From: CAJXZP01 sp041563475 | Lineage (GTDB): Bacteria > Bacteroidota > Bacteroidia > Flavobacteriales_G > Salibacteraceae | Reading direction: 5' to 3' | Length of the DNA: 22,147 nt | NCBI GenBank assembly: GCA_041563475.1 | Contig: JBFFMY010000046.1 | Location: 1-22,147 of the forward strand | Shown here: in pieces, positions 1 through 8,685 of the stretch | Layout: the number at the start of each line of letters is the position of its first letter | Position numbering within the stretch: position 1 is the first letter of the stretch | Made by a program: the position numbers and the translations under genes | Notes under the pieces: generated by a model | The model's input: the letters and a program-made list of their open reading frames with translations, nothing else | Database searches by the model: none | Told to the model about the DNA's origin: nothing

Positions 1-133
1 ACTAACACTTTCCCATGGAGAAGCATTTTTTGAAGGGAGAGAATCGAATTCTTTTGGGAGTTTAACGGCTAAAGAATGGAGCAATATGTTTTACAAACAC
101 CTTGATCATCATTTCACTCAGTTTGGGGTGTAA
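1..133 (+). CDS. DUF1569 (DinB-like) family protein, 3' end only
   Basis: This is an open frame that enters from the left edge (first full codon at position 2) and ends in TAA at 131-133, giving 43 C-terminal residues. The translated end contains LTAKEWSNMFYKHLDHHFTQ followed by FGV. This strongly resembles the conserved C-terminal signature of the DUF1569 family (a DinB-like four-helix protein), where a W-x(5)-YKHLDHHxxQFGV pattern is typical and the histidines probably sit near a metal site. The biochemical role of the family is not established. The gene converges on the ABC permease, with 14 nt between the stop codons and no hairpin terminator between them. The start and most of the protein lie outside the window. 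The family call comes from motif recognition, without a profile search. Confidence 0.7.
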   Translation, partial: LTLSHGEAFFEGRESNSFGSLTAKEWSNMFYKHLDHHFTQFGV

Positions 134-147
134 TTAGAGATGGAATT

Positions 148-1392
148 TTAACTTCTTATCGCTTCAACAGGGTCTTTTTTTGCTGCTCCCCAGGCTGGAA
201 TCACCCCCGCTAAAACACCAATTACAACTGAAATGGTTACACCGAGCATGATGTTATTAAAAGTCATCACGATTTTGTATTCAGTGGTGTTGCTAACTAC
301 GAAAGCGGCAATAGAAATGAGTAGTAAGCCAATAACTCCTCCTATGAGGGATAAGATGACCGATTCGCTTAAAAACTGAAATAAGATAAACCCATTTTTT
401 GCCCCTAGAGCTTTCTGTATTCCAATTATTTTGGTTCTTTCTCTAACAGAAACAAACATTATGTTGGCAATACTAAACCCACCAACTAAAATTGAAAACC
501 CTCCGATTACCCATCCTAAAACATGAACGAAGCCAAAAAAACTATCAAACCCTTCGGAAATTACACTGATTTCATTTAATGCGAAATTGTTTTTTTCTCG
601 GGGTTTTAGTCTCCTTTGGGCACGCATAATCCCTGTTAATTCTTCAATTAGCGCTTGGTTTGCTACACCTTCTTTGGCCTTGACATAGATTGTTGGATTT
701 ACACTTTTCGAACGCACGTCAACCATCGTTTTTCCGTATTGGAGTGGAACAACAACATATGGATCCAAAGAAAAACCAATCATGCTTTCTCCTTCTCGTT
801 TAAATACGCCAATAACTTTAGCCTTTCTACCCCCAATTTTAATAAACTGTCCTTCAGCAGGAGTAACACCAAAGAGATCTTTGGCTATTTGGTCGCCTAT
901 AACACACACATTTTGTCCGCTAATTTGTTCTTTTTCCGTAAAATATCGACCTCTTTCAATTTCAAAATTTCGTACTTCATCATATCCTTTGGAGGCGCCA
1001 ACAATAATGGTTTGCTCTACGCTATTGTTATTGAATTTAACTGTTCTCTGAAAGGTACATGTGTATGCGTTTCCTGCAGCGTAATTAGATTGGTTAGAAA
1101 TTGCCGTATTTTCTTCTGGTTTGGGGTCAGGTCTAGATAAATAATCCCACCAAGCATAGTCTCCGCCAAAAGCCCATGGCCATTTTTGTACGAAAATCAC
1201 ATTATCACCTAAATCTTCTACACTGCTTCTAATTTTTAATTCGAGTGAATCAACTAAAGTAAAAACAGATATTATTGAAAAAATACCAATGGTAATGCCT
1301 AGTAACGATAATACTGTGCGTAACTTGTTTGTAACTAGAGCATTAATTGCGAAAGCAACACTTTCTTTGAATAATTTTATATAGATTTCCAT
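148..1392 (-). CDS. ABC transporter permease, MacB/FtsX type
   Basis: This is an inner-membrane permease subunit of a MacB-like ABC exporter, 414 aa from the chosen start. One membrane helix lies at about residues 22-46, just after the NKLRTVLSLLGITIG motif typical of MacB permeases. A periplasmic MacB_PCD-like domain follows (about 47-285), then three helices (about 289-313, 337-365, 381-403) forming the FtsX domain. The coupling-loop signature VRERTKIIGIQKALGAK sits at 316-332, and the protein ends in the usual PAWGAAKKDPVEAIR. The open frame extends 17 codons further upstream, but MEIYIKLFKES at 1392 is the normal family start and the extra residues look non-coding. No ATPase or membrane-fusion gene is in view; in such systems they often lie next to the permease, so the partner may be elsewhere. 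A TAnnTTTG-like sequence at 1408-1401 would give almost no leader, so the promoter is unresolved. The substrate cannot be told from the sequence. Confidence 0.88.
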   Translation of the reverse strand: MEIYIKLFKESVAFAINALVTNKLRTVLSLLGITIGIFSIISVFTLVDSLELKIRSSVEDLGDNVIFVQKWPWAFGGDYAWWDYLSRPDPKPEENTAISNQSNYAAGNAYTCTFQRTVKFNNNSVEQTIIVGASKGYDEVRNFEIERGRYFTEKEQISGQNVCVIGDQIAKDLFGVTPAEGQFIKIGGRKAKVIGVFKREGESMIGFSLDPYVVVPLQYGKTMVDVRSKSVNPTIYVKAKEGVANQALIEELTGIMRAQRRLKPREKNNFALNEISVISEGFDSFFGFVHVLGWVIGGFSILVGGFSIANIMFVSVRERTKIIGIQKALGAKNGFILFQFLSESVILSLIGGVIGLLLISIAAFVVSNTTEYKIVMTFNNIMLGVTISVVIGVLAGVIPAWGAAKKDPVEAIRS

Positions 1393-1443
1393 TACTAAAA
1401 CAAAACTAAAGAAGTGGGTGTTTGAATCCCTACCGTTTGTCAA

Positions 1444-1463
1444 GTGATAAGGACTTCTATCAC
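1444..1463. repeat. Inverted repeat GTGATA-N8-TATCAC in a divergent intergenic region
   Basis: The 199-bp region between the permease start (1392) and purH (1592) holds a perfect 6-bp dyad with an 8-nt spacer. A second small palindrome, GTGT-AAA-ACAC, lies at 1488-1498, just before the proposed purH promoter. Both could be operators, but six-base dyads arise easily by chance in AT-rich DNA and no known regulator motif was recognised. Confidence 0.25.
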
Positions 1464-1499
1464 AATTAATAATCTTAAATTATTTATGTGTAAAACACG

Positions 1500-1528
1500 T
1501 TGAAAACGGCTAAATATTCGGACTTTTG
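1500..1528 (+). promoter_or_regulatory. Candidate promoter of the purH-mre-rod operon
   Basis: TTG (1500-1502), an 18-nt spacer and GACTTTTG (1521-1528) match the Bacteroidota sigma-A pattern TTTG-N(17-20)-TAnnTTTG with one mismatch in the -7 element. The implied start would leave a leader of about 55 nt before purH. The call rests on pattern similarity only. Confidence 0.4.
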
Positions 1529-1591
1529 TGCTTTGTCTTTCGAGGGGATAAATAGTAAAATTGTTACCATCACAAAATCATATCATTTAGG

Positions 1592-3106
1592 ATGTCAGTA
1601 AAAATTAAAACAGCTTTAATATCAGTATTTTACAAAGATGGGTTGGAGCCAATTGTGAAGAAATTAAATGAGCAAGGAGTGCGTATTTTATCCACCGGAG
1701 GAACGCAAAGTTTCATTGAGAAATTAGATATTCCGGTTACCCCTGTGGAAACACTTACAGGATACCCATCAATTTTAGGTGGGAGAGTAAAGACATTACA
1801 TCCTGCGATATTTGGTGGTATTTTATCCCGTAGAGAATTAGATTCGGATAAAAAGCAGCTGGAAGAATTCAAAATTCCGGAGATTGATTTGGTTATTGTA
1901 GATTTATATCCATTTGAAGAAACTGTTGCTTCAGGGGCTAGCGAGCAAGAAATTATTGAGAAAATTGATATTGGCGGGATTTCTTTAATCCGTGCTGCCG
2001 CGAAGAATTTCAAAGATGTTTTGATCGTTTCTTCAAGAAATCAATATGCGGATGTTTTAAAAGTGATTTCGGAAAATAACGGAAACATAAATTTAGAGAC
2101 GCGTAAACGGTATGCTGGAGAGGCTTTTGATGTTTCTTCGAATTATGATACGCATATTCACCATTATTTTAATCCAAATCCAAATACCTTAAAAATCAGT
2201 GAGCAAAATCAAAATGTGCTTCGTTATGGTGAAAATCCACATCAAAAGGGTTTCTTCTTTGGGCATTTAGATGCTTTGTTTGAAAAGAAAGGGGGTAAAG
2301 AATTGTCTTATAATAATTTACTAGATGTTGATGCAGCAGTAAATTTATTGGCTGACTTTGATGATTGTACATGTGCAGTTATGAAACACAATAACGCATG
2401 TGGCTTGGCCACAAGAAGCACCGTTTCACAAGCATTTAAAGATGCTTTAGCCGGAGACCCAGTATCTGCTTTCGGTGGGATTATCATTGCAAATAGAGAA
2501 ATTGACTTAGCAACTGCCACTGAAATTGATAAAATTTTCTATGAAGTGGTTATCGCTCCATCGTACTCCCAAGAAGCTATAGATTTATTGTGTGCTAAAA
2601 AGAACAGAATAGTATTGGTTCAAAAAGAAACAGAAATGCCAAATAAAATGGTAAGAACTGCGTTAAATGGATTTTTGGTTCAAGATAGGGATGAAAGTAC
2701 CCAAGGCGCAGATGATCTAACACTGGCTACAAAAGTTGCGCCTACTGGTGCCGAGGTGGATGATTTACTTTTTGCAAACAAATTAGTGAAGCATACGAAG
2801 TCGAACACGATTGTTTTGGCTAAAAACGGACAGTTATTGGCAAGCGGAACGGGTCAAACCTCTCGAATTGACGCATTGAAACAAGCCATTGTTAAAGCGA
2901 AGTCATTTGGTTTTGATTTGAATGGAGCTGTAATGGCTTCAGATGCTTTCTTTCCATTTGCAGATAGTGTACAAATTGCCAACGAATCAGGAATAAAAGC
3001 GGTCATTCAACCAGGTGGATCGATAAAAGATAACGAATCTATTACATATTGCAATGAACATGGAATGGCTATGGTCATGACGGGTGTTCGCCATTTTAAA
3101 CATTAA
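1592..3106 (+). CDS. purH: Bifunctional AICAR transformylase / IMP cyclohydrolase
   Basis: This cytoplasmic enzyme makes the last two steps of de novo purine synthesis: formylation of AICAR by 10-formyl-tetrahydrofolate, then ring closure to IMP. The N-terminal MGS-like cyclohydrolase domain (about 1-150) shows STGGT (34-38) and GGRVKTLHP (63-71). The AICARFT domain (about 150-504) shows RYGENPHQ (211-218), the catalytic K-H-N triad in KHNNACG (K265, H266, N267) and SAFGG (292-296), and ends in the typical GMAMVMTGVRHFKH. At 504 aa it is full length for the family. Translation starts at ATG 1592 after an AGG close to the start; the MSVKIKTALISVFYKDG beginning is normal for Bacteroidota PurH. 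It is the first gene of the run into mreB (39-nt gap, no terminator), an arrangement I recall from other Bacteroidota. Confidence 0.97.
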   Translation: MSVKIKTALISVFYKDGLEPIVKKLNEQGVRILSTGGTQSFIEKLDIPVTPVETLTGYPSILGGRVKTLHPAIFGGILSRRELDSDKKQLEEFKIPEIDLVIVDLYPFEETVASGASEQEIIEKIDIGGISLIRAAAKNFKDVLIVSSRNQYADVLKVISENNGNINLETRKRYAGEAFDVSSNYDTHIHHYFNPNPNTLKISEQNQNVLRYGENPHQKGFFFGHLDALFEKKGGKELSYNNLLDVDAAVNLLADFDDCTCAVMKHNNACGLATRSTVSQAFKDALAGDPVSAFGGIIIANREIDLATATEIDKIFYEVVIAPSYSQEAIDLLCAKKNRIVLVQKETEMPNKMVRTALNGFLVQDRDESTQGADDLTLATKVAPTGAEVDDLLFANKLVKHTKSNTIVLAKNGQLLASGTGQTSRIDALKQAIVKAKSFGFDLNGAVMASDAFFPFADSVQIANESGIKAVIQPGGSIKDNESITYCNEHGMAMVMTGVRHFKH

Positions 3107-3145
3107 TAAATTGCGCTAAGCGCTCCACTAATACGAAAACTGAAA

Positions 3146-4168
3146 ATGGGATTTTTTGATTTTTTCACACAAGAGATAGCAATTGACCTTGGTACGGCAA
3201 ATACGCTTATTATTTATAATGACAAAGTAGTTGTAGATGAGCCTTCTATTGTAGCTATAGATAGAGCTAAGGGAACCGTTCTAGCTGTAGGTAAGAAAGC
3301 CCAACAAATGCATGGTAAAACGCATGAGAACATAAAAACTATTCGTCCGTTGAAAGACGGAGTGATTGCTGATTTCCACGCTGCGGAACACATGATTAGA
3401 GGGATGATTAAAATGATTCCTACAAAAAGTAGATTTTTCACTCCTTCGTTGAAAATGGTTATTTGTATCCCGTCTGGGATAACTGAAGTTGAAAAACGTG
3501 CGGTTCGAGATAGTGCAGAGCATGCCGGAGCGAAAGATGTGTATTTAATTCATGAACCTATGGCGGCAGCGATAGGAATTGGGATTGATGTAGAAGAGCC
3601 AATGGGTAATATGGTAATTGATATCGGTGGAGGTACCTCGGAAATTGCGGTAATTGCTTTAGGTGGTATTGTTTGTGATAAATCCATCCGGGTTGCTGGA
3701 GATGAATTCACAAGCGACATTGAAGAATACATGCGTAGACAGCATAACATTTTAATTGGAGATAGAACCGCTGAACAAATTAAAATTGCTGTGGGTTCAG
3801 CCACAATGGAGCTAGATAATCCTCCCGAGGATTACCCAGTTCATGGAAGAGATTTGATGACTGGAATCCCAAAAGAAATTAAAGTGACTTATCTAGAAAT
3901 TGCACAAGCACTCGATAAATCTATTTCGAAAATAGAGGAGGCGATTTTAAGTGCGCTAGAAATGACTCCTCCAGAATTATCTGCGGATATTTACAAAACT
4001 GGAATTTATCTTGCCGGGGGTGGGGCCATGCTTCGCGGTTTGGATAAACGTATTGAACAGAAAACCAAGCTTCCAATACATATTGCGGATGATCCGTTAA
4101 GAGCTGTAGCACGAGGTACGGGAATTGCATTGAAAAATGCCGATAATTTAACATTCTTGATTAGATAG
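3146..4168 (+). CDS. mreB: Rod-shape actin homologue MreB
   Basis: MreB is a bacterial actin that forms membrane-associated filaments and positions the lateral-wall synthesis complex. All the nucleotide-binding elements are visible: phosphate-1 loop DLGTANTL (14-21), IHEPMAAAIG (135-144), phosphate-2 loop VIDIGGGTSEIAVIALGG (157-174) and adenosine motif LAGGGAMLRGLD (289-300). The protein is 340 aa, the usual length. The N-terminal MGFFDFF is hydrophobic and may help in membrane contact. The gene follows purH by 39 nt; the gap holds a short GCGCT-A-AGCGC dyad but no T-tract, so co-transcription is likely. It precedes mreC by 29 nt. Confidence 0.98.
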   Translation: MGFFDFFTQEIAIDLGTANTLIIYNDKVVVDEPSIVAIDRAKGTVLAVGKKAQQMHGKTHENIKTIRPLKDGVIADFHAAEHMIRGMIKMIPTKSRFFTPSLKMVICIPSGITEVEKRAVRDSAEHAGAKDVYLIHEPMAAAIGIGIDVEEPMGNMVIDIGGGTSEIAVIALGGIVCDKSIRVAGDEFTSDIEEYMRRQHNILIGDRTAEQIKIAVGSATMELDNPPEDYPVHGRDLMTGIPKEIKVTYLEIAQALDKSISKIEEAILSALEMTPPELSADIYKTGIYLAGGGAMLRGLDKRIEQKTKLPIHIADDPLRAVARGTGIALKNADNLTFLIR

Positions 4169-4197
4169 TTCTTACACTAAACATCCGGTGACCAACT

Positions 4198-5022
4198 ATG
4201 CACAAACTTTTACAGGTATTAGAAAAGTACTATATCGTATTCCTATTTCTTTTATTAGAATTAATAGGCTTTTCTTTATTGGTAAAATATAACACGTATC
4301 ACCAAATTGCTTATTTATCTTGGGTAAATGATATTACGGGTGGGGTGTATCAAAAAGTGAGTGATATTACAGAGCATGTTAGACTGGAAGAAGTAAATAA
4401 AGAATTAGCTAGAGAAAATGCTATTTTACGGCAGCGTTTAGAGGAATCTTATTTAAAGTCAAATAACTCTTTTAATCCCTGGATAGATACAACGTATCAC
4501 CAAAATTACCTCTATAGAACTGCCGAGGTAATTAATAATCAACTATCGTCTCCCAATAATTTCATGATGTTGAACCAAGGAAGTTTGGCTGGAATTAAAA
4601 AGGAAATGGGGGTAGTAAATGATTATGGAATTGTGGGCATTGTAACGGATGTGTCTAAACATTATTCGGTTGTCATGTCTATTTTAAATACCGATTTAAA
4701 TGTGGGCGTTCGTTTAAAACGAACAAATTTTTTCGGAATATTAAGTTGGGATACTGAAAATCCGGACCAAGCAATATTGAATAATATTCAAGGTTTTGTA
4801 AAAATTCACAAAGGAGATACTATTGAAACCATCGGAGCGTCAGGTATTTTCCCACAAGGAATTATGGTTGGTACTATAGATTCTTTCACTACAAATGGGG
4901 AAACAAATAATTGGGAAATTAGAGTAAATCTCTCGGCTAAGGTTCAACAAGCCAAGCATGTTTACGTGTTAGAAAATATATTCGTTGAAGAAATAATTGA
5001 ATTAACAACGCCCGAAGAATGA
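4198..5022 (+). CDS. mreC: Cell shape-determining protein MreC
   Basis: MreC is a bitopic inner-membrane protein that joins the MreB filament to the periplasmic PBP2/RodA enzymes. The 274-aa product has one membrane helix (about 12-30), a short periplasmic coiled coil (about 58-85, heptads in VRLEEVNKELARENAILRQR) and the two-lobed beta-barrel domain (about 105-270). That domain carries the family pattern NNFMMLNQGSLAGIKKEMGV followed by VNDYGIVGIV. The stop codon overlaps the start of mreD by 4 nt (ATGA), suggesting translational coupling. Context and architecture together make the call secure. Confidence 0.95.
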   Translation: MHKLLQVLEKYYIVFLFLLLELIGFSLLVKYNTYHQIAYLSWVNDITGGVYQKVSDITEHVRLEEVNKELARENAILRQRLEESYLKSNNSFNPWIDTTYHQNYLYRTAEVINNQLSSPNNFMMLNQGSLAGIKKEMGVVNDYGIVGIVTDVSKHYSVVMSILNTDLNVGVRLKRTNFFGILSWDTENPDQAILNNIQGFVKIHKGDTIETIGASGIFPQGIMVGTIDSFTTNGETNNWEIRVNLSAKVQQAKHVYVLENIFVEEIIELTTPEE

Positions 5023-5528
5023 CTTCAGAAATAATTCAAAATATTTTGCGCTGGATTTTGCTAATGGCAATTCAAATATTGGTTTTCAATAACATATATA
5101 TTGGAGGTGTTTATAACCCCTTTATATATGTTCTCATAATTCTAAGTTTGCCAATTGAAGCAAGTGCATTGGTAACTTTACTCATTGGTTTTTTTACTGG
5201 TTTTATACTCGATGTGTTTTCCCATACCTATGGATTGCATACGATGGCTTTTACCCTTTTTGGGTTTTTACGACCTATTGTTTTGCGTTTGGTCGCCCCA
5301 AGAGATGGATATGCTTTCGGTTCAAATGCAAACGTTTTAGATATGCAACTAGGTAGATATTCTGCCTATGCGTTGCTCCTAATTTTCTCCCATCACCTGC
5401 TGTTGTTTGTTTTGGAAGGATTTTCTGGAGGGTCAGTTGGCAGCATTACGATGAAAGTTTTAGTGAATACATTTTTAACATTTATAGTAGTTTTAGTTTC
5501 ACAATCGTTTACACGCAAAAGGGCCTAG
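5019..5528 (+). CDS. mreD: Rod shape-determining protein MreD
   Basis: MreD is a small polytopic inner-membrane protein of the elongasome. It has 169 aa with about five to six hydrophobic segments. The central GFFTGFILDVFSHTYGLHTM motif matches the conserved GxxxGxxxDxxxxxxxGxxxx core of MreD proteins. It starts in an ATGA overlap with mreC and ends 6 nt before mrdA, so the three genes are almost certainly on one message. Sequence conservation in MreD is low, and the position between mreC and mrdA is part of the evidence. Confidence 0.93.
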   Translation: MTSEIIQNILRWILLMAIQILVFNNIYIGGVYNPFIYVLIILSLPIEASALVTLLIGFFTGFILDVFSHTYGLHTMAFTLFGFLRPIVLRLVAPRDGYAFGSNANVLDMQLGRYSAYALLLIFSHHLLLFVLEGFSGGSVGSITMKVLVNTFLTFIVVLVSQSFTRKRA

Positions 5529-5534
5529 GTTTTT

Positions 5535-7379
5535 ATGGATAAATTCGAGAATCGTAAATTTATTGTTTTGGGCATAATGGTGCTCATAGGAATAATATTT
5601 ATCGGTCGTCTCTTTTATATCCAAGTCATTGATGACTCCTATAAACATTCAGCAGAGAACCAAGCGGTAGTGCGTACAACCCTATATCCTTCACGTGGAA
5701 TAATTTACGATCGGCATGGAAAGGTTATAGTATACAATCAATCCTCGTACGATTTGATGGTAACTCCTAATCAGGTGCGTTCGGACATTGATACAGTTTC
5801 ATTTTGTGAGATATTAGGAATCTCAGAAGCTGATTTTGTTACTAAAATGAACAAAGCGAGGAAGTATTCTCGATACCGTGCATCCATTTTTGAAAAACAA
5901 ATTACCGATAAATTCTGGGTGGGAATATCAGAAAAGCTATTTGAATATCCTGGGTTTTACGGGCAGCAACGTACACTTCGAAAATACGCTCAACCAGTTG
6001 CAGCACAAATTTTGGGTTTTGTAGGTGAAGCTAGCCAAAAGGATATTGATAATGACAGCGCTAAATTTTATAAACCAGGTGATTATCTTGGAATAAGTGG
6101 GTTAGAGGCTTCTTATGAAAAAGAACTTCGTGGAAAAAGTGGTGTTAAAGTGTACGTGCGTGACGTTCATAACAGAATTAAAACCAGTTACGCGGATGGA
6201 AAATACGATACGCTGTCGGAGGCCGGAATGGACTTAGGGTCTACAATTGATTTGGACTTACAAGTATACGGGGAATTGTTGATGCAAAACAAAAGAGGAA
6301 GTATCGTAGCTATTGAACCTTCAAGTGGTGAAATCCTCGCTATGATTTCGGCTCCGGGGTACGACCCGAATCTACTCGTAGGTAGAATAAGAACCGAAAA
6401 TTACAGAGCCTTGGTTGCCAATGATTCATTAAATCCATTATTTAATAGAGCCACAAACGCGGTATATCGTCCAGGTTCAATTTTTAAATTGGTGGAAAGT
6501 TTAATTGGCTTAGAAACAAAAGCAATCTCAACCAGTACACGAATTCGGTGTAATAGAGGCATAATTAACTGCCATGGAAATCATTCAAATGATGATTTAT
6601 TTGGTGCGATACAACATTCCTGTAATCCGTATTTTAGGGAAGTATATCGAAGATTGATTCAAAGTGGAGAGTATTCCAATATTTATGAGGATTCGAGATA
6701 CGGCTTAGAAGTTTGGCATGGGTATGTCACTAGTTTTGGACTCGGAATCAGGTTGAAAACGGATGTTTCAGGCGTGAGCCCTGGCTTCGTTCCTGATGTG
6801 GCTTTTTATGATCGTTGGTATGGCGAAAAAAGGTGGGCATTTAGCACCATTTATTCCAATAGTATTGGGGAAGGTGAAATGGGGGTAACCCCACTTCAAA
6901 TGGCCAACTTAGCGTCTATTTTAGCCAATAGAGGATATTACTATACGCCTCATTTTATACGATCCATTGGTGATAGAGGTCCGCGCGATGTCTATACCCA
7001 AAGAAATTATACGCGAGTGGATAGCAGCTATTTTTACGTAGTAATTGATGCGTTGGCAGCGGTTGTAAATGAACAGGGAGGAACCGCGCGAAGAGCCAGA
7101 ATAGACAGCATAATAGTTTGCGGAAAGACTGGTACAGTACAAAACCCTACCACTCCAGATCACTCGGTTTTTATGGCATTTGCACCGAGGGAAAATCCTC
7201 AAATTGCTATTGCCGTTTATGTGGAAGAAGCTGGTTTTGGAGGCACTTGGGCCGCTCCAATAGCTAGTTTAATGATGGAGAAATACATAAAAGGATACAT
7301 TACGAACACAAAAAAGGAGGAACGTATTTTAGAAGCTGATTTTTTAAATCCAATAAAAAAGAAGAATGAGTCGCATTAA
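5535..7379 (+). CDS. mrdA: Peptidoglycan transpeptidase PBP2
   Basis: This is the elongation-specific class B penicillin-binding protein that cross-links new lateral-wall peptidoglycan together with RodA. The 614-aa product has an N-terminal membrane anchor (about 8-30), a pedestal/dimerisation domain (about 45-220, with YPSRGIIYDRHGK at 51-63) and a C-terminal transpeptidase domain. The three active-site motifs are present: SxxK as S315-I-F-K318 within YRPGSIFK, SxN as S362-C-N364, and KTG as K531-T-G533. NSIGEGEMGVTPLQMAN (442-458) is also characteristic of PBP2. The gene overlaps the start of rodA by 14 nt, fitting the usual pairing of a SEDS polymerase with its partner transpeptidase. Confidence 0.97.
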   Translation: MDKFENRKFIVLGIMVLIGIIFIGRLFYIQVIDDSYKHSAENQAVVRTTLYPSRGIIYDRHGKVIVYNQSSYDLMVTPNQVRSDIDTVSFCEILGISEADFVTKMNKARKYSRYRASIFEKQITDKFWVGISEKLFEYPGFYGQQRTLRKYAQPVAAQILGFVGEASQKDIDNDSAKFYKPGDYLGISGLEASYEKELRGKSGVKVYVRDVHNRIKTSYADGKYDTLSEAGMDLGSTIDLDLQVYGELLMQNKRGSIVAIEPSSGEILAMISAPGYDPNLLVGRIRTENYRALVANDSLNPLFNRATNAVYRPGSIFKLVESLIGLETKAISTSTRIRCNRGIINCHGNHSNDDLFGAIQHSCNPYFREVYRRLIQSGEYSNIYEDSRYGLEVWHGYVTSFGLGIRLKTDVSGVSPGFVPDVAFYDRWYGEKRWAFSTIYSNSIGEGEMGVTPLQMANLASILANRGYYYTPHFIRSIGDRGPRDVYTQRNYTRVDSSYFYVVIDALAAVVNEQGGTARRARIDSIIVCGKTGTVQNPTTPDHSVFMAFAPRENPQIAIAVYVEEAGFGGTWAAPIASLMMEKYIKGYITNTKKEERILEADFLNPIKKKNESH

Positions 7380-8679
7380 AAAAAGCATATTTACCAATGT
7401 AGATTGGTGGCTTGTAGGCTTGTATTTTTTACTTGTTTTTATGGGCTGGCTAAATATTTATGCAACACTTTATAATGAGGAACACTCCAGTATTTTTGAT
7501 TTTTCCCAGAGTTATGGAAAACAAATTATTTGGATTTCTACTTCCATAATCATCGCCTTAATAATCCATTTGGTCGACTCACGACTCTTTGAAACTTTCG
7601 CATATGTTTTCTATGGTGTGGGCATGGTTTTACTCACCTTAGTACTGCTTGTTGGTACAGAAATAAAGGGTGCGCGTTCGTGGTTTACTTTCGGTGGATT
7701 TAGTTTTCAACCTTCTGAAACAGCCAAATATGTAACCGCTTTGGCTGTTGCTTTTTATTTGAGTCGACCGGGTATAAAGATTCAGAAAATTAAACCGAAA
7801 CTCATCATGTTGATGGTTATTGCAATACCAGGTTTGTTAATTCTCCTCCAACCGGATGCCGGTTCAACTCTTGTTTATTTGGCCTTTATTTTTGTTTTAT
7901 ACAGAGAAGGAATGTCAGGCAACATAATGATTATTGGGCTTGTTATGGTATTCCTTTTTATCGTTACGCTTTTTGCAAAGCAAGCATCGATAATGGTTCC
8001 AATTATTGATGCGCCAATGAGTGGGGAATATGTTCTTATTATGTTGCTCGGAGTTTTGTGTCTAACCCTATACTTCTTATTACGTAATTTAAGCAAACGA
8101 ATTTGGGTTTTGTTGCTGTTTGGATATATTATAATGGTTTCTACGGTGCTGAGTGTAGGGTACATTTTTGATAACGTATTTAGCGACCGCCACCGAAATA
8201 GAGTAAATGAATTGGTTGGAATTATTTCGGATCCGCGTGGGACGGGATATAACCAAAATCAATCGAAAATTGCAATTGGTTCAGGTGGTTTTTTTGGGAA
8301 GGGTTATTTGAAAGGTACCCAAACAAAATATGACTTTGTACCCGAACAAAGCACCGATTTTATTTTTTGTACCGTTGGGGAAGAGTGGGGTTTTTTAGGG
8401 AGCTTTTTTGTAATAGTAACCTTTTTAACTCTTATTGGAAGACTCATTTTTGTGGCGGAACGTCAACGATCTACTTTCTCGAGAATCTATGGGTATTCTG
8501 TTGCATCCATCTTTTTTGTCCACTTCATGATAAATATTGGAATGACCATCGGACTAGCACCAGTAATTGGAATTCCGTTGCCATTTTTTAGCTATGGAGG
8601 GTCTTCATTATGGTCGTTCACCATATTACTATTTACTTTTATAAAGCTCGATTCTGACCGCAAGCACGTGCTAAGTTAA
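7366..8679 (+). CDS. rodA: SEDS peptidoglycan glycosyltransferase RodA
   Basis: RodA is a polytopic inner-membrane lipid II polymerase that works with PBP2. The 437-aa protein has about ten or more hydrophobic segments and the SEDS signatures FQPSETAKY (114-122), LQPDAGSTLVYLAF (161-174), FVPEQSTDFIF (324-334, with the conserved acidic D331) and PLPFFSYGGSS (405-414). It is longer than E. coli RodA (about 370 aa). The extra length is mainly a hydrophobic stretch at about 218-265, between the QPDAGS loop and the extracytoplasmic loop with DRHRNRV. Its start overlaps the end of mrdA by 14 nt. It is the last gene of the operon and its stop lies only 6 nt from the stop of the convergent beta-barrel gene. 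Confidence 0.97.
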   Translation: MSRIKKSIFTNVDWWLVGLYFLLVFMGWLNIYATLYNEEHSSIFDFSQSYGKQIIWISTSIIIALIIHLVDSRLFETFAYVFYGVGMVLLTLVLLVGTEIKGARSWFTFGGFSFQPSETAKYVTALAVAFYLSRPGIKIQKIKPKLIMLMVIAIPGLLILLQPDAGSTLVYLAFIFVLYREGMSGNIMIIGLVMVFLFIVTLFAKQASIMVPIIDAPMSGEYVLIMLLGVLCLTLYFLLRNLSKRIWVLLLFGYIIMVSTVLSVGYIFDNVFSDRHRNRVNELVGIISDPRGTGYNQNQSKIAIGSGGFFGKGYLKGTQTKYDFVPEQSTDFIFCTVGEEWGFLGSFFVIVTFLTLIGRLIFVAERQRSTFSRIYGYSVASIFFVHFMINIGMTIGLAPVIGIPLPFFSYGGSSLWSFTILLFTFIKLDSDRKHVLS

Positions 8680-8685
8680 CTTCAG

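Noticed and set aside
655..1140. 161-codon frame on the plus strand opposite the permease
   Set aside because: It is a low-complexity, F/N/S-rich translation antisense to a well-supported permease gene, with no recognisable family.
1393..1443. 17-codon N-terminal extension of the ABC permease
   Set aside because: The extension lacks family similarity, while the start at 1392 (MEIYIKLFKES) gives the typical MacB-permease N-terminus.
3113..3123. GCGCT-A-AGCGC dyad between purH and mreB as a terminator
   Set aside because: The loop would be a single base and no T-tract follows. It is more likely chance, or at most a minor structure.
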